Shown in pieces: positions 1-14,800 of a stretch of DNA of 64,000 nt; the stretch's first letter is position 1; every line of letters starts with the position of its first letter. The translations under genes were made by a program, and so were the position numbers. The notes below the pieces were generated by a model. It saw only the letters and a program-made list of their open reading frames with translations. It had not been told where the DNA came from and did no database searches. Origin of the DNA: Sebastes aleutianus (Eukaryota; Chordata; Actinopteri; Perciformes; Sebastidae); the NCBI GenBank assembly GCA_916700875.1, contig CAKAKS010000060.1:9427834-9491833 (forward strand). The letters are read 5' to 3'.

Positions 1-1372
1 CCAGTACCGGGTTCAGCTGAGCTGTGTGTTAAAACTCTGCCTTTAAAAACTTCATAAAATGCTGCTCTTTTTTTCTGAAAAGTTTCTAAAAGACGAGGCC
101 TTAACGCTACTAAAACAACACTCCAAGTGTATTTAATCCAAACAATGTTTGTTTGGCAATGATTTTAATATTTTAGTTACAAAATCAATGCACCAGAAAT
201 TGTATTTTTGACCGTTGTTATATTGAATGTACATACTTGACTTTGGATCCTTTTTTGTTATCTTATTTACAATGTTATTGATCTCATTTGTTATTACCTA
301 AGTTTTACTTGATCATATTTCATTAATGTCATGGCCAAAGGCTCCATTGTGTGCACATAGCCTCCTGTAGTGGATATCAGTAGTATTTTATAGCCAGATT
401 CCCTTTCAAGAGGTAGATAACCCATTAGGCACACTTTGTGTATCCAAGTGTTCAAATGGAGAGTCTGCCTGGTCCTATCCTCACTAAAACCTTTGTAGAA
501 TCTATGTGCTTTGTATTATTTATATCTACTTTGGCACATTTGTAGTCAAGGAGTTGCTGAATGAATTCAGTGGCATCTCTGTGCATGGCATCATTGCTAT
601 AATGGTGTTATCCACTGTCTAATCTAGAAAACATTTGAGGCCAGGATAAAAATTTACATTTTTCCTTTGGTTCATCACAATTTACGCAGACATAGTAACA
701 GTCACAATGTTACTGACACTGGGGATGAATTTTCTGAGGTCTTACCTATCCATAGAGACCAAGATCATGCATATAGACCTGGTGGTTGTGGAGCTATTCT
801 TGATTTATTTTGAATATGTCTGTCAAGGAGAACCACACCTTCCAGCACCCTAGGGGCTTAAGAGGTTAAAAAGTTATTTTTTCAGCAGTGAAGAGTGTTT
901 GGGTCCTTATTAGTCTCTGATGATGACTCGTAATTAAATAATATGACGTATGTGCTCATCCTGCTGTCTTCTGTTTCTTCATCATGACAGAAATGGATGA
1001 AAAACAACAGTAATAGATAAAGGTAACAAGGATTTTAATAACAAGACTGTCAGTTTTTCTGTCAGGACCCGTATTTATGAAGAGTCTCTCCTTCATCTAC
1101 CTGACAGGACTGAAATCACTCCTCCTCCCTCGGTGGAGTAGTAACTCCCTGATGAAGCTTCAACTCACGACTCTCCTGACAGAGTGAGACGTCGCTGTTT
1201 TAACACACTCTCTGACACTGACACTTTTTAAAGGCATATATACTGTATATGTTTACATATATACATATACCCATACATAAATACTAGGGGGTTATTGCTG
1301 TAATGTATCAGAGAACAAGGGACAAAAGGACAAGGGACAGGAATACAGTGTTTTAATAAGTCAATCGGTCAC
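1..1372. other. cpne4 intron 9 (partial): nothing coding seen
   Basis: AT-rich DNA. I see no vWA-domain exon of cpne4, no tRNA and no clear repeat boundary. A TATATACTGTATATGTTTAC palindromic run is at about 1230-1285. Confidence 0.6.
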
Positions 1373-1459
1373 CTTGCACTGGTTCAGAATGACGATCCCG
1401 GAGTTCTTGTAATTCTTCTTCTTCACTCTGTATTTGGAATTTATGCACGGCCACTGCAC
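1373..1459 (-). CDS. cpne4: cpne4 exon 9: end of C2B and linker
   Basis: Twenty-nine codons (residues 258-286). The peptide begins VQWPCINSKYRVKKKNYKNS and ends GIVILNQCK. The basic KKKNYKNSG stretch is typical of copines just before the vWA domain. The acceptor is TGTTTTCAG and the donor GTGACC. The next exons should encode the IHKMHSFLDYI-like start of the vWA domain; I see none between here and base 1. Confidence 0.93.
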
Positions 1460-4400
1460 CTGAAAACACACACACAAATTAATTTATTATTATTAGCAAA
1501 TTATTTTCTGGTCATCATTCTATCGATCTATATCTATATATCTATAGATATCTATATAGGTAAACTGTATCTAGCTTTAAAACTGAGCCCGCTATTACCT
1601 AAAAATCGCAAGTTGTGTTAAAGAAATTTGTGGCATTGAATGACTTTGACAGCCCTAGCATAAAGTAATTATATTTAATCTCATAATCACAATATTGGTC
1701 AGAAAAGTCACATTAGATATTTTCCCTTAAATCACTGAGCCTCTGAACCTCTTCCTGTGGCGGAAACAGAGCTCCAGCTCTCTGTCAGACAACCGTGCTC
1801 ACCACAAACCCTCCGAGATGAAGTCGATCCTTCAGCTGCCCAAACAAGGCCGTCGAGGATTCGCTTTGACTCTATTACATGTAACCGTGGAGACCAGGCG
1901 ACACACAGCGGTTCAGACTCTATTTGTGTCCGGTTAGATGGATGGAAGAGGATGAACACACAGCTCCCTGGAGGCTTCAGCTCTGAGGGATTCTTGTTTC
2001 TGTGTCGCCGGTCGGGAGCCGACTGTCAGCTCAGGAAGGAGGCCAATAAATAAAAACAAAGAAGAAGAGAGACGGGAGGGCGAGCGGGGGTTTCCCCGAC
2101 GGGACTCGACTGACTGCTCTCATTGTTTCTCCTCCTCTGCTGGATGACAGCGGGGATGAAAAGATGTTTCAGTGGGTTTACAGATGGAGGTGACTGCAGC
2201 TCTGACCAATCAGACATAATCAGAACCGTAGAGAGAAGCTACTGACTGAGCTAATGTTTAGCCCTGCTAGTCACTAATACACAATATCAGTCGGGTAACA
2301 GCCCGACCCTTAACGGACGTAGGGCGTCAGGAACCAAAATATATAATTTCTCCCTGTGTAGTGTATCATAGCAGGCTGTTCTCATTCACTGTTTGTACTT
2401 ATACTTATACTACTTACTAATACTTTCAACTAACTCCAATGTAAACCCAGCCGCCGTGTTATTCGACAGTCGGTGCAAGTGATGTAGTATTAATAGCATG
2501 AGAGTTCATTCAGAGTGGGAGGGAGGGGAGGTGGCGATGGCCAAAATTCAAGATAGCGACGGCCAAAAACCAAGATGGCGACAGCAAAAATTCAAGGTGG
2601 CGACGACCAAAAACCAAGACGGTAATGGCCAAAAACCAAGATGGCGACGTCCAAAAATCAAGATGGAGAAGGCCAAAAACCAAGATGGATACGGCCAAAA
2701 ACCAAGATGGCGACGGCAAAAAACTAAGATGGCGACACGGCAACAGCCAAAAACCAAGACGGCGACGGACAAAAATCAAGACAATGGCGGCCAAAAACCA
2801 AGATGGAGACTGCCAAAAACCAGGGTGGAGACGGCCAAAAACCAGGGTGGCGACACGGCAACGGCCAGAAACCAAGACGACGACGGCCAAAAACCAAGAT
2901 GGGGATGGCCAAAAACCAAGATGGACACGGCCAAAAACCAAGATGGACACGGCCAAAAACCAAGATGGCGACGTCCAAACCAGGAGACCGCTGTTCGTGT
3001 CCCGTGTGAAACTAAAAGTAACATTGACTTATTTTGTCACGTCAGTCTTTAGTCACGTGACTCATCGGTATCATCAGTCCCGTTAGTCATGTGAGTCGCT
3101 AGTCAGGGAAGTTAACGTCATTCACGACCGTTTCCTGACCCTAACTAAGTGGTTGTGTTGCCTAAACCTAAATTCCTGTGAAAACAAAGTTTATTTTGAA
3201 AGGACACTGTGCATGTAACAAGCGTATATTGACACGCCGTCCCTGGTCCGTCAAAAAGTAACTCTAGAGGGGTATCCTGTGCGTCGGTCTCCAAGCGGCG
3301 GTATACGACGAGTTGGGAGTGAGAGTGTGTTGTTTGGGAGCCAGGAAACAACCTTTTACTTTTTGTCTTTATGGTCTGAATCACATTAGGGATAACGAAG
3401 CACTCATTCACGTCTATCAGGTCCTATACAACACAAAGACGATTTACGTCTTCAGTAGGAACCAATGGGCTTGGAGCTGAGAGCCACAGACAGGAAGTCA
3501 GACAGTTTTGAGAGACGGACTAACACGGTGTTGGTTTGAGACTAAACATGATCAACACAGCCACAGTATGTCATCTAGTCACATGGTGAGGACAGCATGA
3601 GAAGGTGAGATGATCAATAACTTTGTCCTGAATCCAGGTGACAGTAAAATAAAAGATCATCACCTTCAGCTTCATGTTTGACTGATTAAAGGCCTCAGAA
3701 GATGTATTTTATTTTTAAATGTGAAGGAGGCGAGGCTCTGAAGGAGGACGGTTTAATGAAAACTGTGGCAGCATTTCATCAGACCGTCACAGAGGATCAT
3801 TACAGGGAAAATATTCGAGTGCTCGTCACTGATAATGAGACAGCTGAGAGGGAGCGTCTCTGCTCAACGGTCTCACATTGTTAGAGTGTTTTCAGCCGTG
3901 TGTTGTCATTTCCAGAGAAAACACACAACCTGAGTATTTGGAGCATTTTAATTAGCGTCTGTCCAACAGCTCTTCTTCTCGACAGCTGCTTTTTCATTAG
4001 CTCTGCCGCCGCCGCCGACGTTTCGGGTAATTACACCGTCTGTCTTCATAAACTGTACGGCCCCAAAGGTGCGTTTTTAAAGGATGGTCATGCTGCTAAT
4101 TGGCAGCTTAATGGAATCCTGGAGCTGAAGGACCTGATGGAGATCAGGTAATTTCTTCTTAAACTTCCCGGGGTTAAAGTCTGCTGCTACCTGTGGTTTG
4201 TAGCCTCGCTAGCAACGCAGCTACAGGGAAGCTAATGCCGGTCAAATGGTCACTACTGATGTCCAACTGTGTTCAGCTAGAGGTGTTTTAGCTCAAAGAG
4301 GCAAACAATAACTGAGGAGACTGGAGCCATGCTAGCAGCCCTTTGAGTCCGTATTAAATGATAAATGTTACTTTAACCCTTTCACAGTGTGTTTCCAGTT

Positions 4401-7400
4401 CATCAAAGTTAATTGTATCAATTTGTCAACCCTCTCGTGTCACTTATAGTTCCAAAAAAACAAACCGGCGACCAACATGGTCGTCAGTTTGTTCAACCAA
4501 GATGGAGACAGCCAAAAACCAAGATGGCGATGGACAAAAACCAAGATGGAGACGGCCAAAAACCAAGATGTCAACATCCAAATACCAAGATGTTGACGGC
4601 CAAAAACCAGGATGGAGACAGACAAAAACCAAGATGACGACGGCAAAAAAGCAAAGATGTCAACGGCCAAAATGCTGAACTGGAGGGTTCTAAACGACAA
4701 TCCACAAACCAATGGTGACATCATGGTGACTATATACACTTCTTATAGACAGTCTACTGTAGTATTTGGTCACAAACCAAAGTATTGGACACATTCAAAT
4801 GTTGACCTGATGATGGCGCTAGATGAAAAGTCAGAGGATCACCGGAGTTATTATGATTCATCGTGAATGGAACATGAATGATGAACCACATTTCATCACA
4901 TAGTTGTAGCAGAAAACAGGTATATTGGACTATTGGAGATGAATTTACTTAAAGTATTGTGTGTCTCCTCCTGTCTGTGAGGTGTTTTCTGATTAACAGT
5001 GAGTAACAGTGAGGTGTCACTCAGTCTGACTCTCACTGAGCCGCTGAATTGATCGAGCAGCTGAAGGAGAAACAGGACTTTCTGTCTCAGTGAACTGATA
5101 TGAGCCTCTCTGTGTGTTCACAGCCAAATGAAATATTAACTGGATCTGTTCACACAGCATTAAAACCAGGACAAAAACAAGTACTGTACTTCTACTTTAG
5201 GCTGTTTTATACTTCTACTTCACTACATTTCACAGGCAAACACTGTGCTTATACTGCACTACATTTATTTAACAGTTATAGTGTTTTTATTATTAATTTA
5301 TTTGACAGGGATGATATATTTATGCATTTTCATATTTTAATAAACTGATTAAGTGTGTGTATATAGGACTTTTAGCTGTAGATAATTTAAAGTCCTTTTC
5401 CCTGGTTTCATAAAACACTCTTGCATAGTTGTCTATTTCTTATTTTTCATCCCATTCTAATGTTAGTTTTATATAAGTAAATAGTTATAATAGTATGCAT
5501 ATTTATAATATTTTTCTTGTTCAACACAGGTCATTTCAGTAGAGACATTAAATATGACAATAGAATAGAAATAATTTAGTTTTACTTTTGTACGGTAGGC
5601 TACTTTGTAGGCGGACGTTTTACTGGCGTCTGGTAGTCGCTTTCAGTCCAAAATGGCGGAAGCGTAGCTCTGCTGCTGGGTGCTGATGTTGCAATGAAAC
5701 GATCAATTGACTTTCACTTCTTAGCGATATCTGTCTTTGGTAACACTGGAGGCGAATATCGTTCATTTGTTGTTCACACACGACCAACGCTGCAACGATA
5801 CAAATCTGGCTACCATCTGGCAAATTTGCAAAGTTTCCCTTAAATGTGTTCACAGTCAACACTCTTTAAAACAGCGTTTCTGAAACCATGAGTCATGAGC
5901 AAATAATGAGTTCACAAACCAGCTGAATGATAATTATATTAATTTGTTTTATATGCTGTTTTTTTGCAGTGATTACGTAACGCCGTCATCTCAGGACATT
6001 TCATTCACTGAACACTGAGCTTTCTTTCTAGGTGAACCTAAATTCTGTGTTTATATAATCCACCATGAATCTTAAATGTTTCTTCATGTTCAAACAGTCG
6101 TGGTTGTTCTGATAAAGAGTCTGAGAGGCTGATGACTGGAAGTATGTTATATAAATATTATATATATGTGGATGAACTCGTACCTGTCGTCCATCGATGG
6201 CTCCTTTCATCTCTTTGAACGTGGCCTCGAACTCGCCGATGTAGTCGTGTTTCCCGTTTGAGTCCCAGTCCCACACGGTGCACTTGGTGGACAAAAAAAC
6301 AGAGACACTTCATAAACTGATGAGTAACACAAACATTTAATATTAATCATCAGAGGAGAAATGTTTGTTATTGTGTCATTAACTGAACCTGCATCACACT
6401 GATTACAGTAATTATCATTCAGTCACATAAAATTAGTTCATATCGAGGTTTAGTTCTAATTAGACGTCTGCTGTTGCTGAGGAAGATCACCAGTCTGTTT
6501 ACTAAAATAAATAAATCGTCTCTGTTCATTAATTTTCTGTTTTTGGAGGTTTTGAAATTAATGAGATTTTACAGAAAATAGATTTAGTTTCTGTTTGAAG
6601 GTCATCAAGTTAATAATTTTTTGCCGCAGAGCTGATTGATGTCTGAATGGTGTTTCATGCTTTTAGCTTGTACAAAGTCCTCTTTACTAATATATGTTAT
6701 TTAGTTTAGCACACGGAGAACAAAACACTGTCCTATAGCCCTTTGCTGTTAGTAACCATGAATAATTCTCTGAACACGTTAGTTAACGCTGGCCAACAAG
6801 TATTGTTGTCTTGTTTTTTTAACCCTCTGAGACCCACAATAGACCCGTTTTTGTTTTTTTTAGGGGGTACAGGGGGAGATAGCAGGCCAACAGTAGATGT
6901 GTCATAGAAGTGGTGTACATCATATGAAAGCTGGGACGAGTCCTCCCAGTGGAACCAGTGGGCAGCACTGGGACCACAACCAGCAACGGCAAGTGAATAA
7001 ATCAGACGAAGATAGTTTGACAGAGTTCATGAAAAATAAATCGGAGGACGTGAAGAAGAACGCTGACAGTCTCTGCGCAAGAGAAGAAGAACAAGACCAC
7101 CATCTCATGAATTTACAGAACACACACACACTTGTGCTCCAGTTCTCTTCTCAGTCTGGTGGTTTTCTATTTTCTGGTGGTTTTATATTTTCATATATTC
7201 ATGCAGGAGTTTCAGTGAGCAAGTGGACCATTTACTGTGTGTCGGTGTCATAAATCCCAATATGTAAATACTGAATATCTCCTTTATATCGCCCATAAAT
7301 CCTTGAATGCAGCGCAGAGCAGTCGACACATGAACATATAATCTCACAGCAAATTAGTGTCACCTATAGGTGGCGCTGCAGAAACATTAAATTCCTTTTT

Positions 7401-10400
7401 ATCCTCCACAGATTCACCATCACACTCCTACAACGCTGTCGCACTTTTGTATTCCATAAATCCACAAATTCTTTGTCAAAACCTGGCGCCTACATTAGCC
7501 ACAATGTGGGTGAATATTTTATTATTTTATTATTCTCTTATATAACCCGTTTCTGTTACAGTCACCACTGTTTGCTTTATTTTCTCTGGTGACACAAATG
7601 TATTTAAATGTGTAATGACTGCTACAAACAAATAGGGGGCAGCGTTTCACCTCTACTGGGTCCAAACCATAGACTGGATTGGAAACCTCATACTATACTA
7701 GTAATACAACTTCGTACTATACTAGTAGTACAACCTCATACTATACTAATAGTACAATCTCATACTATACTAGTAGCACAACATCATACTATACTAATAA
7801 TACAACATCATACTATACTAGTAGTACAATCTCATACTATACTAGTAATACAACATCATACTATACTAGTAGTACAACCTCATACTATACTAGTAGTACA
7901 ACCTCATACTATACTAGTAGTACGTACAGATTTGGCCAAAATGTAGCATGTAGTATATTGTATGTGAACAAAAGCAAAATCGACAGTATGCCATAACTAC
8001 GTCGATGTCATACTGTTAAATCACAAGTCTCCACCTGCAAGCATGGTATAGAATGACACTGCTGATTAAACCACTCCCCCTAGATTATCAGAGTCTGCCC
8101 TCCAGGCCTGAACCCTCCCTTTTCCCTCCAAAACAATCCCAGGCAGAACAAAGAAGAGTGATGTGAGTTTAATATGGCTTTTGTACCTTTATAATTTATT
8201 TGGTTGAAATGAAATATATATTGTTCTGTCAAGGAGAAAAGGCAATTTCCAGATTGTGGATGCCTGAAAATGTAAGTTAAAATTATCTCATCTATTATTT
8301 GTAATTTGTATTATGTTTATGAGATATGTAATATCATCTGTTAATGGGTTTTTTTTAATAGAAAAAATCTTCCACCAACCACCATCCAACTTAACCACCT
8401 TGACTACAATAAATTGTTGGAACGGCTCCCTGGATCCTGTGTTAAAATGTGCACCACATAAGATGTTTTATGAACCAACGCCATCACAAGCAGCATAGCT
8501 TCTTCACATACTGATTTGGAAAAAAACTCCAGTATGCATCAGACCAGTCTACCTCGCCTACTGTATCCCACAATGCAAAGCTCTGGACCGCTACAGGCTA
8601 CGGTTACAATAACAACTGCATGCAAAAACGGCTCATTTTTTTAGATTTTTCGTAGCTATTTCGTCACTAAATTCACTTCTGAATATTTTTGAGGAGAGAA
8701 ATCAACTGTGTAGATTTTCAATATTGACACTTTTACAATATTAGATGGCAAATCGAACATTTGCTCCAACGTTTTCGGAGTTGAGAAGCTCCACAAACCG
8801 CCGTGACAGCTAGCTAGCGCCTGCCGGGGACGTTACCGACGCTACGGGGACCTAATGATTTAAATAAGGACTATTAGAGTGTTCATACGGGGAAGTTGAT
8901 TTACCTCAAAATAAATTATCCGCTGAGTTACAGATGTCTCTTTTCCAATGTAAGTCTATGGGAAAAAGTCTTTTTGGGCCCAATGGCATCACATGACGGA
9001 CATGGAAGTTGTAGAACGTCCGTTTAGCCACTACGAAAGTTGGGATCAACGACCGGCGCTCTTCCTGGAGGCTTGTCTTAAATGTTCTCTCTCTTGTTTA
9101 GGTCAACAGGAGTCAAGTGGGCGAGCGAACCAATTAGATCCAGCCTGGATGTACGTGAGTGTTTAATTATATGGTACTCTATGAATACATTAAGGTGCGT
9201 GATGCATGTAACTCCTCATTAAAGTGAACATCATGACTTCTTCTTTTTCTTCTTCTTCTTCTTCTTCTTCTCTCTGACATATTAAGCGACCTGTCGAGGT
9301 TTAAAAAGAGAACATCCTTCCAGTTTTCTATCTGAGAGGAAACACGTTGAGTTTTAATGAGCTGTCACACTCACAGCTTTGTTCATTCAGCTCGGAGGGA
9401 AAGAATTTAAAGTAAATTAGCGGCTTGGAGGTTTCCACACTGGAAACCTGCTGAAAACACCAGAAAGCCGAGATCTCCCAGTTCAGGTTTCTAATTAAGA
9501 GGACAGACACTCAGCGAGGTGCAGACCTCCGAGGAAGTCCTAAACAAGGAGCCAGATAGACGAGAGACTTTAACCTCCATTTAACGGCTGAAATTTTAGA
9601 TCAAATGATCTTCATCAGACAAAGAAATGAACATTTGATCATCTACTTGTTGTTGCAGCAGACTGATTTAGCACTTGTTTAGCACTAATTCACTTCGACA
9701 TGATTCTAGGGAAGTATTTTTTATGCCGGGTCCACACTACAGGAGAAACCAGCTGATTCTAGTCCTGATTCCTCTTGACCATGGTCAGCAAAGCTCTGAT
9801 TGTTTGATGGTTCTAAAGATGATCTTTCCAGATGTTCCTGTTGTGTGAGGTATGTTAACATTGTTTTTACATCCCCTGATCATCTCTGAAGTCCATAATG
9901 ACGCATAATGAGGCAGAAATGCAGAAATGTGTAAAAAGAAAAATGTATAAAGAAAAGAATAAAGAAATGAATAAGTTTGGGGCAATAAATAAGGGGTGAA
10001 ATGCAAAGGGAAAACTGTACAGACATAAATAAATATATTTAAAATTAAATATGAAGTAAATGCAAAAATAAATAAATATATAAATAACTACATTTAAAAA
10101 ATAAATTAAAAAATAAATGAATAAATAAAACATATGCAAAAATAAATACATTTAGATTAGATAAATTAGATAAATAAAAGGGAAAATTAAACAGAAGAGT
10201 AAATAAATAAGGAAATCAATACAAAGATAAATAAATAAAGAATCAAATTAAAACAGAAATATTAATTTATGTAACATTTTATCAATTCATTAATGGCTAA
10301 ATTTATTTATAATATTATTTTTGCTGTATTTAATGACATATTTATTTATTGAGTCAATAATTAATTTAATCTTTTTTTTTATTTTGGCAGGTTCCGTCCT

Positions 10401-13400
10401 CCGTATATTTGCGGCTGGTTGATATGAATCGATGTACAGAAAATAACAACATGACCAACGTTACGTTAATAAAGAGGACCTTCAGTATCATAATCTGGTA
10501 ATAATAGAAGCTGTTGGTTCAGTCAGTAAACTGACTTGGTGTCTTGCTCATGGGCTTTAATTCAGGACACAACCTGAGCGCCAGAGGCCTCATTACACAG
10601 AACTACGCTCACTAAGATCAGATAGATGTTTCTGTAATGAGGCCCCAGAGATTGACCCTCTGAATAGTAGCAGTGAAGGCAGCTGTAAGTAATCAGGTGT
10701 TATTCAGCGTGGTCCTCCTCCATGTCTGTGATTACTGCCTCTAACAACTCACAGAAACATCCCATCTATCTGTGGGAACATCAGCTACATGAACTATTAC
10801 AGCAGCTTTTAATTTGAAACGACGTCAAGCAGAGATAACAGACCTCAGTGTTAATGTGGCGTTCACAAACAGCAGAACGATATGTTCATAGAGACTCAGA
10901 CAGTCTGTTATTCTTCTTCATAATCACATGTATTTGTCTCGTTTATTTAACAGCAGCTGCACCGTTTTCTCTTTCCTGATCTACTCTCACAACCTGAAAT
11001 ATAAACTGTTTAAAATGTTGGCTGGTTTCTGACCAGATGTTTTTCGTCTTCTGCAGAAGCTTCATTTAGATAAATTAGATCTCAGAGACAAACAGTCTGT
11101 TGTTTGTGTGTTATTTCTGTTTCTAGCTGTTTACAGAGAGAGTGTCAGTAATCAGTGATTGACAGATGATTAGTACACGTTTGATCAGCAACAGCAAGAC
11201 GCCTAAAGCACCATCGGGGGGAAATCTTTGCAGCCGCGCTTTAAGATACAAACACAAGTTGCTGCCTTTTTGTAAATTATCGCTGGTGAAATTGTGAAAT
11301 CAAATCACAGCATGAATTAAAAAATAGTTAGAGAGAAACCAGTTGTTCATTAATAATGGGAAATAATGTAGATATCATCCATATTTACATTTTATTTCAT
11401 ATTATTGTTGTGTTTATTTTTGTGAGAATCTGTTGCATCAAGATCCCTCAAAGATTCTCTTAATGTATGCGTGCAATGTATTTGTAATTTAGCCTCAGCA
11501 TCACTGCTATATGGAGTCATAGTAGTACCATGAAAAAGAATAAATCTGTAAAAGAATAAGAGAATAGATGTGGAAATATACAGAGGAATAAATAAAAGAA
11601 TGAATTAAAAAAATGTGAATATATAGAGAGAAATCGATAAAAGAATGAACAAATGTGGAAATATAAAGTGGAATAAATGAGAATAAATACAAAAATGTGA
11701 GAATATAAAGAGAAATAGATAAAATAATAAATAAATAAACAAGGAAATAGAAAGATGAACAAGTAAAAGAATAAATTAATAAATGTGGAAATAGAAAGAG
11801 GAATAAATAAAAATACATAAAAATAGAAATATTAAGAAACATAACATGTGTTAAAATAAATGTGTAAATAGAAAGAGGAACAAATAAAAGAATAAATGTG
11901 TAAATAGAAAGGGGAACAAATAAAAGAATAAATGAGTTAATGTTGAAATATAAATAAAAAAATAAAAGGCTACATTAAAAAATTGGAAATTTAAAGAGGA
12001 ATAAATAAATGTGGAAAATTAAAGAGGAATAAATAAAAGAATAAATAAGTCAATACAAAAAAGTGAAAATATAAAGAGAAATAACAAAAAGACAAAAAAT
12101 ATTTTAAGTATTTTAATTTATTTGTTGATTTGTTTCCGTACATATTAATTTATACATTTTTGAAAATATGTATATATATTTTTGCATACAAATCACTTTA
12201 TTTTTTCTGTATAGATTTTTAAAAAATTATTTATTTTTAGATCATGTCATTTATTTATTTTTATCCCTTTTATGTTTCCTTATTCTTTTACAGATTAATT
12301 CTTGTTTATGGCGCTCCTATGACTCCATACTGTTGGATTTAGTTACCCATTTTTACAAGCAGACTTTCATGATGCCGGTGCAACACTCAGTTTAGTCGTC
12401 AGCAGAACGCTACAGACAGAACAACAACACGGCGTGCTGCTGTTGCTGCATTTAAACTATATTTAGTTGAGTATGTTTAGTTTAGTTGTCGGAGGAACGT
12501 TAAGCCACAACAGATCAGACGATGACTACAGGACACGACGTCCACAGACACGACTACATAAATAACAGCCACCCCCCACCCCCCGCGCTGTGTCATCATT
12601 AATCTACTTCCTGTCACAGGCTGCGTGCTCACCTGTGCACCTCTGTGACCTGTCAGCTTCTATTAATAAGAACCTGTGTTGTGGTTTCTGTGGATGTAAT
12701 GTGTTTTATCAAAGAGCTGCAGCGAGACGTAAACAGTAATGAGGAAGAGGAGGACCGACGGGTGGTGTTGATGTGTGACGACGCAGCAGGAGAACATGAG
12801 GTAAATAGATGCAACGTTTCCTCTTTCATGTGTAGTTTCAGTTACTGACATGTTGCAGGTTCCTGTAATTGGGAGGCGGAGCCGTCCGCTCAGGTTGACT
12901 GGGAACACATGGGACCAGTGCTCCCAGTCACTATATAAGCTGCCAGTTTAGGCTCTCCATACACTTTGTTTTGAGTGGCTTTGTTTGCACATCATCTGAT
13001 TTTACTACTGTCCACATCTCATCTCTCTTTCGCAATTTATTTCATGTTTTTTTTTAACTAAATCAGCTAATTTTACTGCATTTTCTGTTTCTCCCTTTAG
13101 TTGTCACGAAAAATTCAAAATGAAAAAAACCCGCAAAAAAACAAAAACTAAATGCTAAATAAGTAAATAATTAAAAAATAAATGCAAAAATAAATAAATA
13201 AATAAATGGAAAAAACCTCAATAATAATACATAAATAAATGGAAAAATTAAACACAAGTGTAAATAAATAAGGGAATGAATTAATACAAAGATAAATAAA
13301 GAAGAAAATTCTAACAGATATATCATTTTTCGTCACATTTTTTTATCAATTAAATAAATGCGAAAAAACATTTTTTTATTATTTTTGCTGCATTTAATGA

Positions 13401-13753
13401 CATTTTAATTTATTTTTCAAGTCATTTATTTATTTATTAATCGATTTTTTTTTTTTTTGACAGGTTCCGTCATCCATACATTAAAGCTCTCTGTATGTGA
13501 TATTAATATAATTTATTCTTCTTATTTTCTACTCTGTTTCTGTCTTGTAACAGCGTCCACACCTCTAAATGATGATGGATACACGCTGCCATGAAGCAGC
13601 CCTCTTAAAAATCAATAGATGTCAAAAGAACAGAAAAGTGGAGATACAAGGTTTTCTACTGGTGTCTATCCAGCTGTCAGTTTGACCTGCAGCCAATCAG
13701 ACGTCCATATTTAGACCGGAGCCACGGCGTCCATCGACTGATACAAGAGACAC

Positions 13754-13804
<51 letters not shown>

Positions 13805-14746
13805 CTGCAGCTTGCGTTCGTGGTCTCCGCTGCAGAGCGAGTTTAGAGAAACTTTGAAGGTTTTCCACACCGGGTTCAGATTATTCATCACCGTCTGAGA
13901 GAGAAAGCATGAACGTTTGTGATGTCCCTGTGAGTGTTGCAGTGTAATATATACATTATATTGTATGTATACATGGTATTGTATATGGTGGATTGTACCT
14001 CAGTTCTGTAGACGAGCTGCAGCGTGGCGTCATCGTTCATTCTGTAGATCTCTAGAAAAGGGTCGGATTTACTGAAGAAGTCCTGCAAACACAAACACAC
14101 ACTGACTGTTAAAGAGAGAAACGGTTGACTAAAACAAACACACACACTTTACAATATTTTGTCTGGAAATGGCTGATTGATAATTTGTTTAATGAGCAGT
14201 AGCTGCTTTTTTTCTGACAGCCTGGTTAGAGGAGAGGGAAAATAACGGCTGAGAGCAACATCTTTGTTTGACAGCATGTGAAATAGTTTGACAATCAACC
14301 TTGTTGAAGAGAAGTTACTGTAAAAGAAACGCAAAACTACTAAAAAGAAATGCAAAATAACCACAAAGAGACACAAAGCAACTACAAAGAGACACAAAAC
14401 AACTACAAAGAGACACAAAACTACTACAAAGAGACACAAATCAACTACAAAGAGACACAAAGCAACTACAAAGAGACACAAAACAACTACAAAGAGACAT
14501 AGAACGACCGTAAACAGATGCAAAACAACTACAAAGAGACACAAAACAACCACAAAGAGACACAAAATGACCACAAAGAGACACAGGATGCAGAAGTTCC
14601 AGCTAACACACAGCTATTACCTTGTCGTCCAGTTTCCTGGCGCTGAACGAGAGCTCGATGTAGTCGTCGTTCCCCGTCAGCTCCTCTGCTGTGATCTGCA
14701 CAGACACACATTATTATTATTATTATTATTATTATTATCATTATTA

Positions 14747-14800
<54 letters not shown>

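Noticed and set aside
1757..2053. Overlapping 98-codon plus and 75-codon minus frames
   Set aside because: No similarity to known proteins and no splice sites around; inside a cpne4 intron.
2498..3086. Open frames on both strands over the 22-base array (Lys/Gln/Trp-rich; Phe/Leu/Trp-rich)
   Set aside because: Sense and antisense frames overlap completely and mirror the repeat unit. The element family is non-coding elsewhere.
7684..7925. CRISPR-like array (regular short repeats)
   Set aside because: No unique spacers: the units are contiguous tandem copies in a vertebrate intron.
7608..7996. Repetitive Ile/Val/His and Tyr/Ser/Thr open frames
   Set aside because: Artefacts of the 24-base minisatellite.
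9785..10151. Minus frames of Phe, Tyr, Leu, Ile that look like membrane segments (also at 11.5-11.8 kb)
   Set aside because: Translation of AATA-rich repeats; no start context, domain or splice support.
12920..12990. TATA-containing promoter (CTATATAAGC)
   Set aside because: No exon, donor or open frame follows on that strand; an isolated word inside a large intron.
14149..14574. 141-codon minus frame of Val/Leu/Cys/Phe that looks like a membrane protein
   Set aside because: Produced by the 21-base tandem unit, whose period is a multiple of three.
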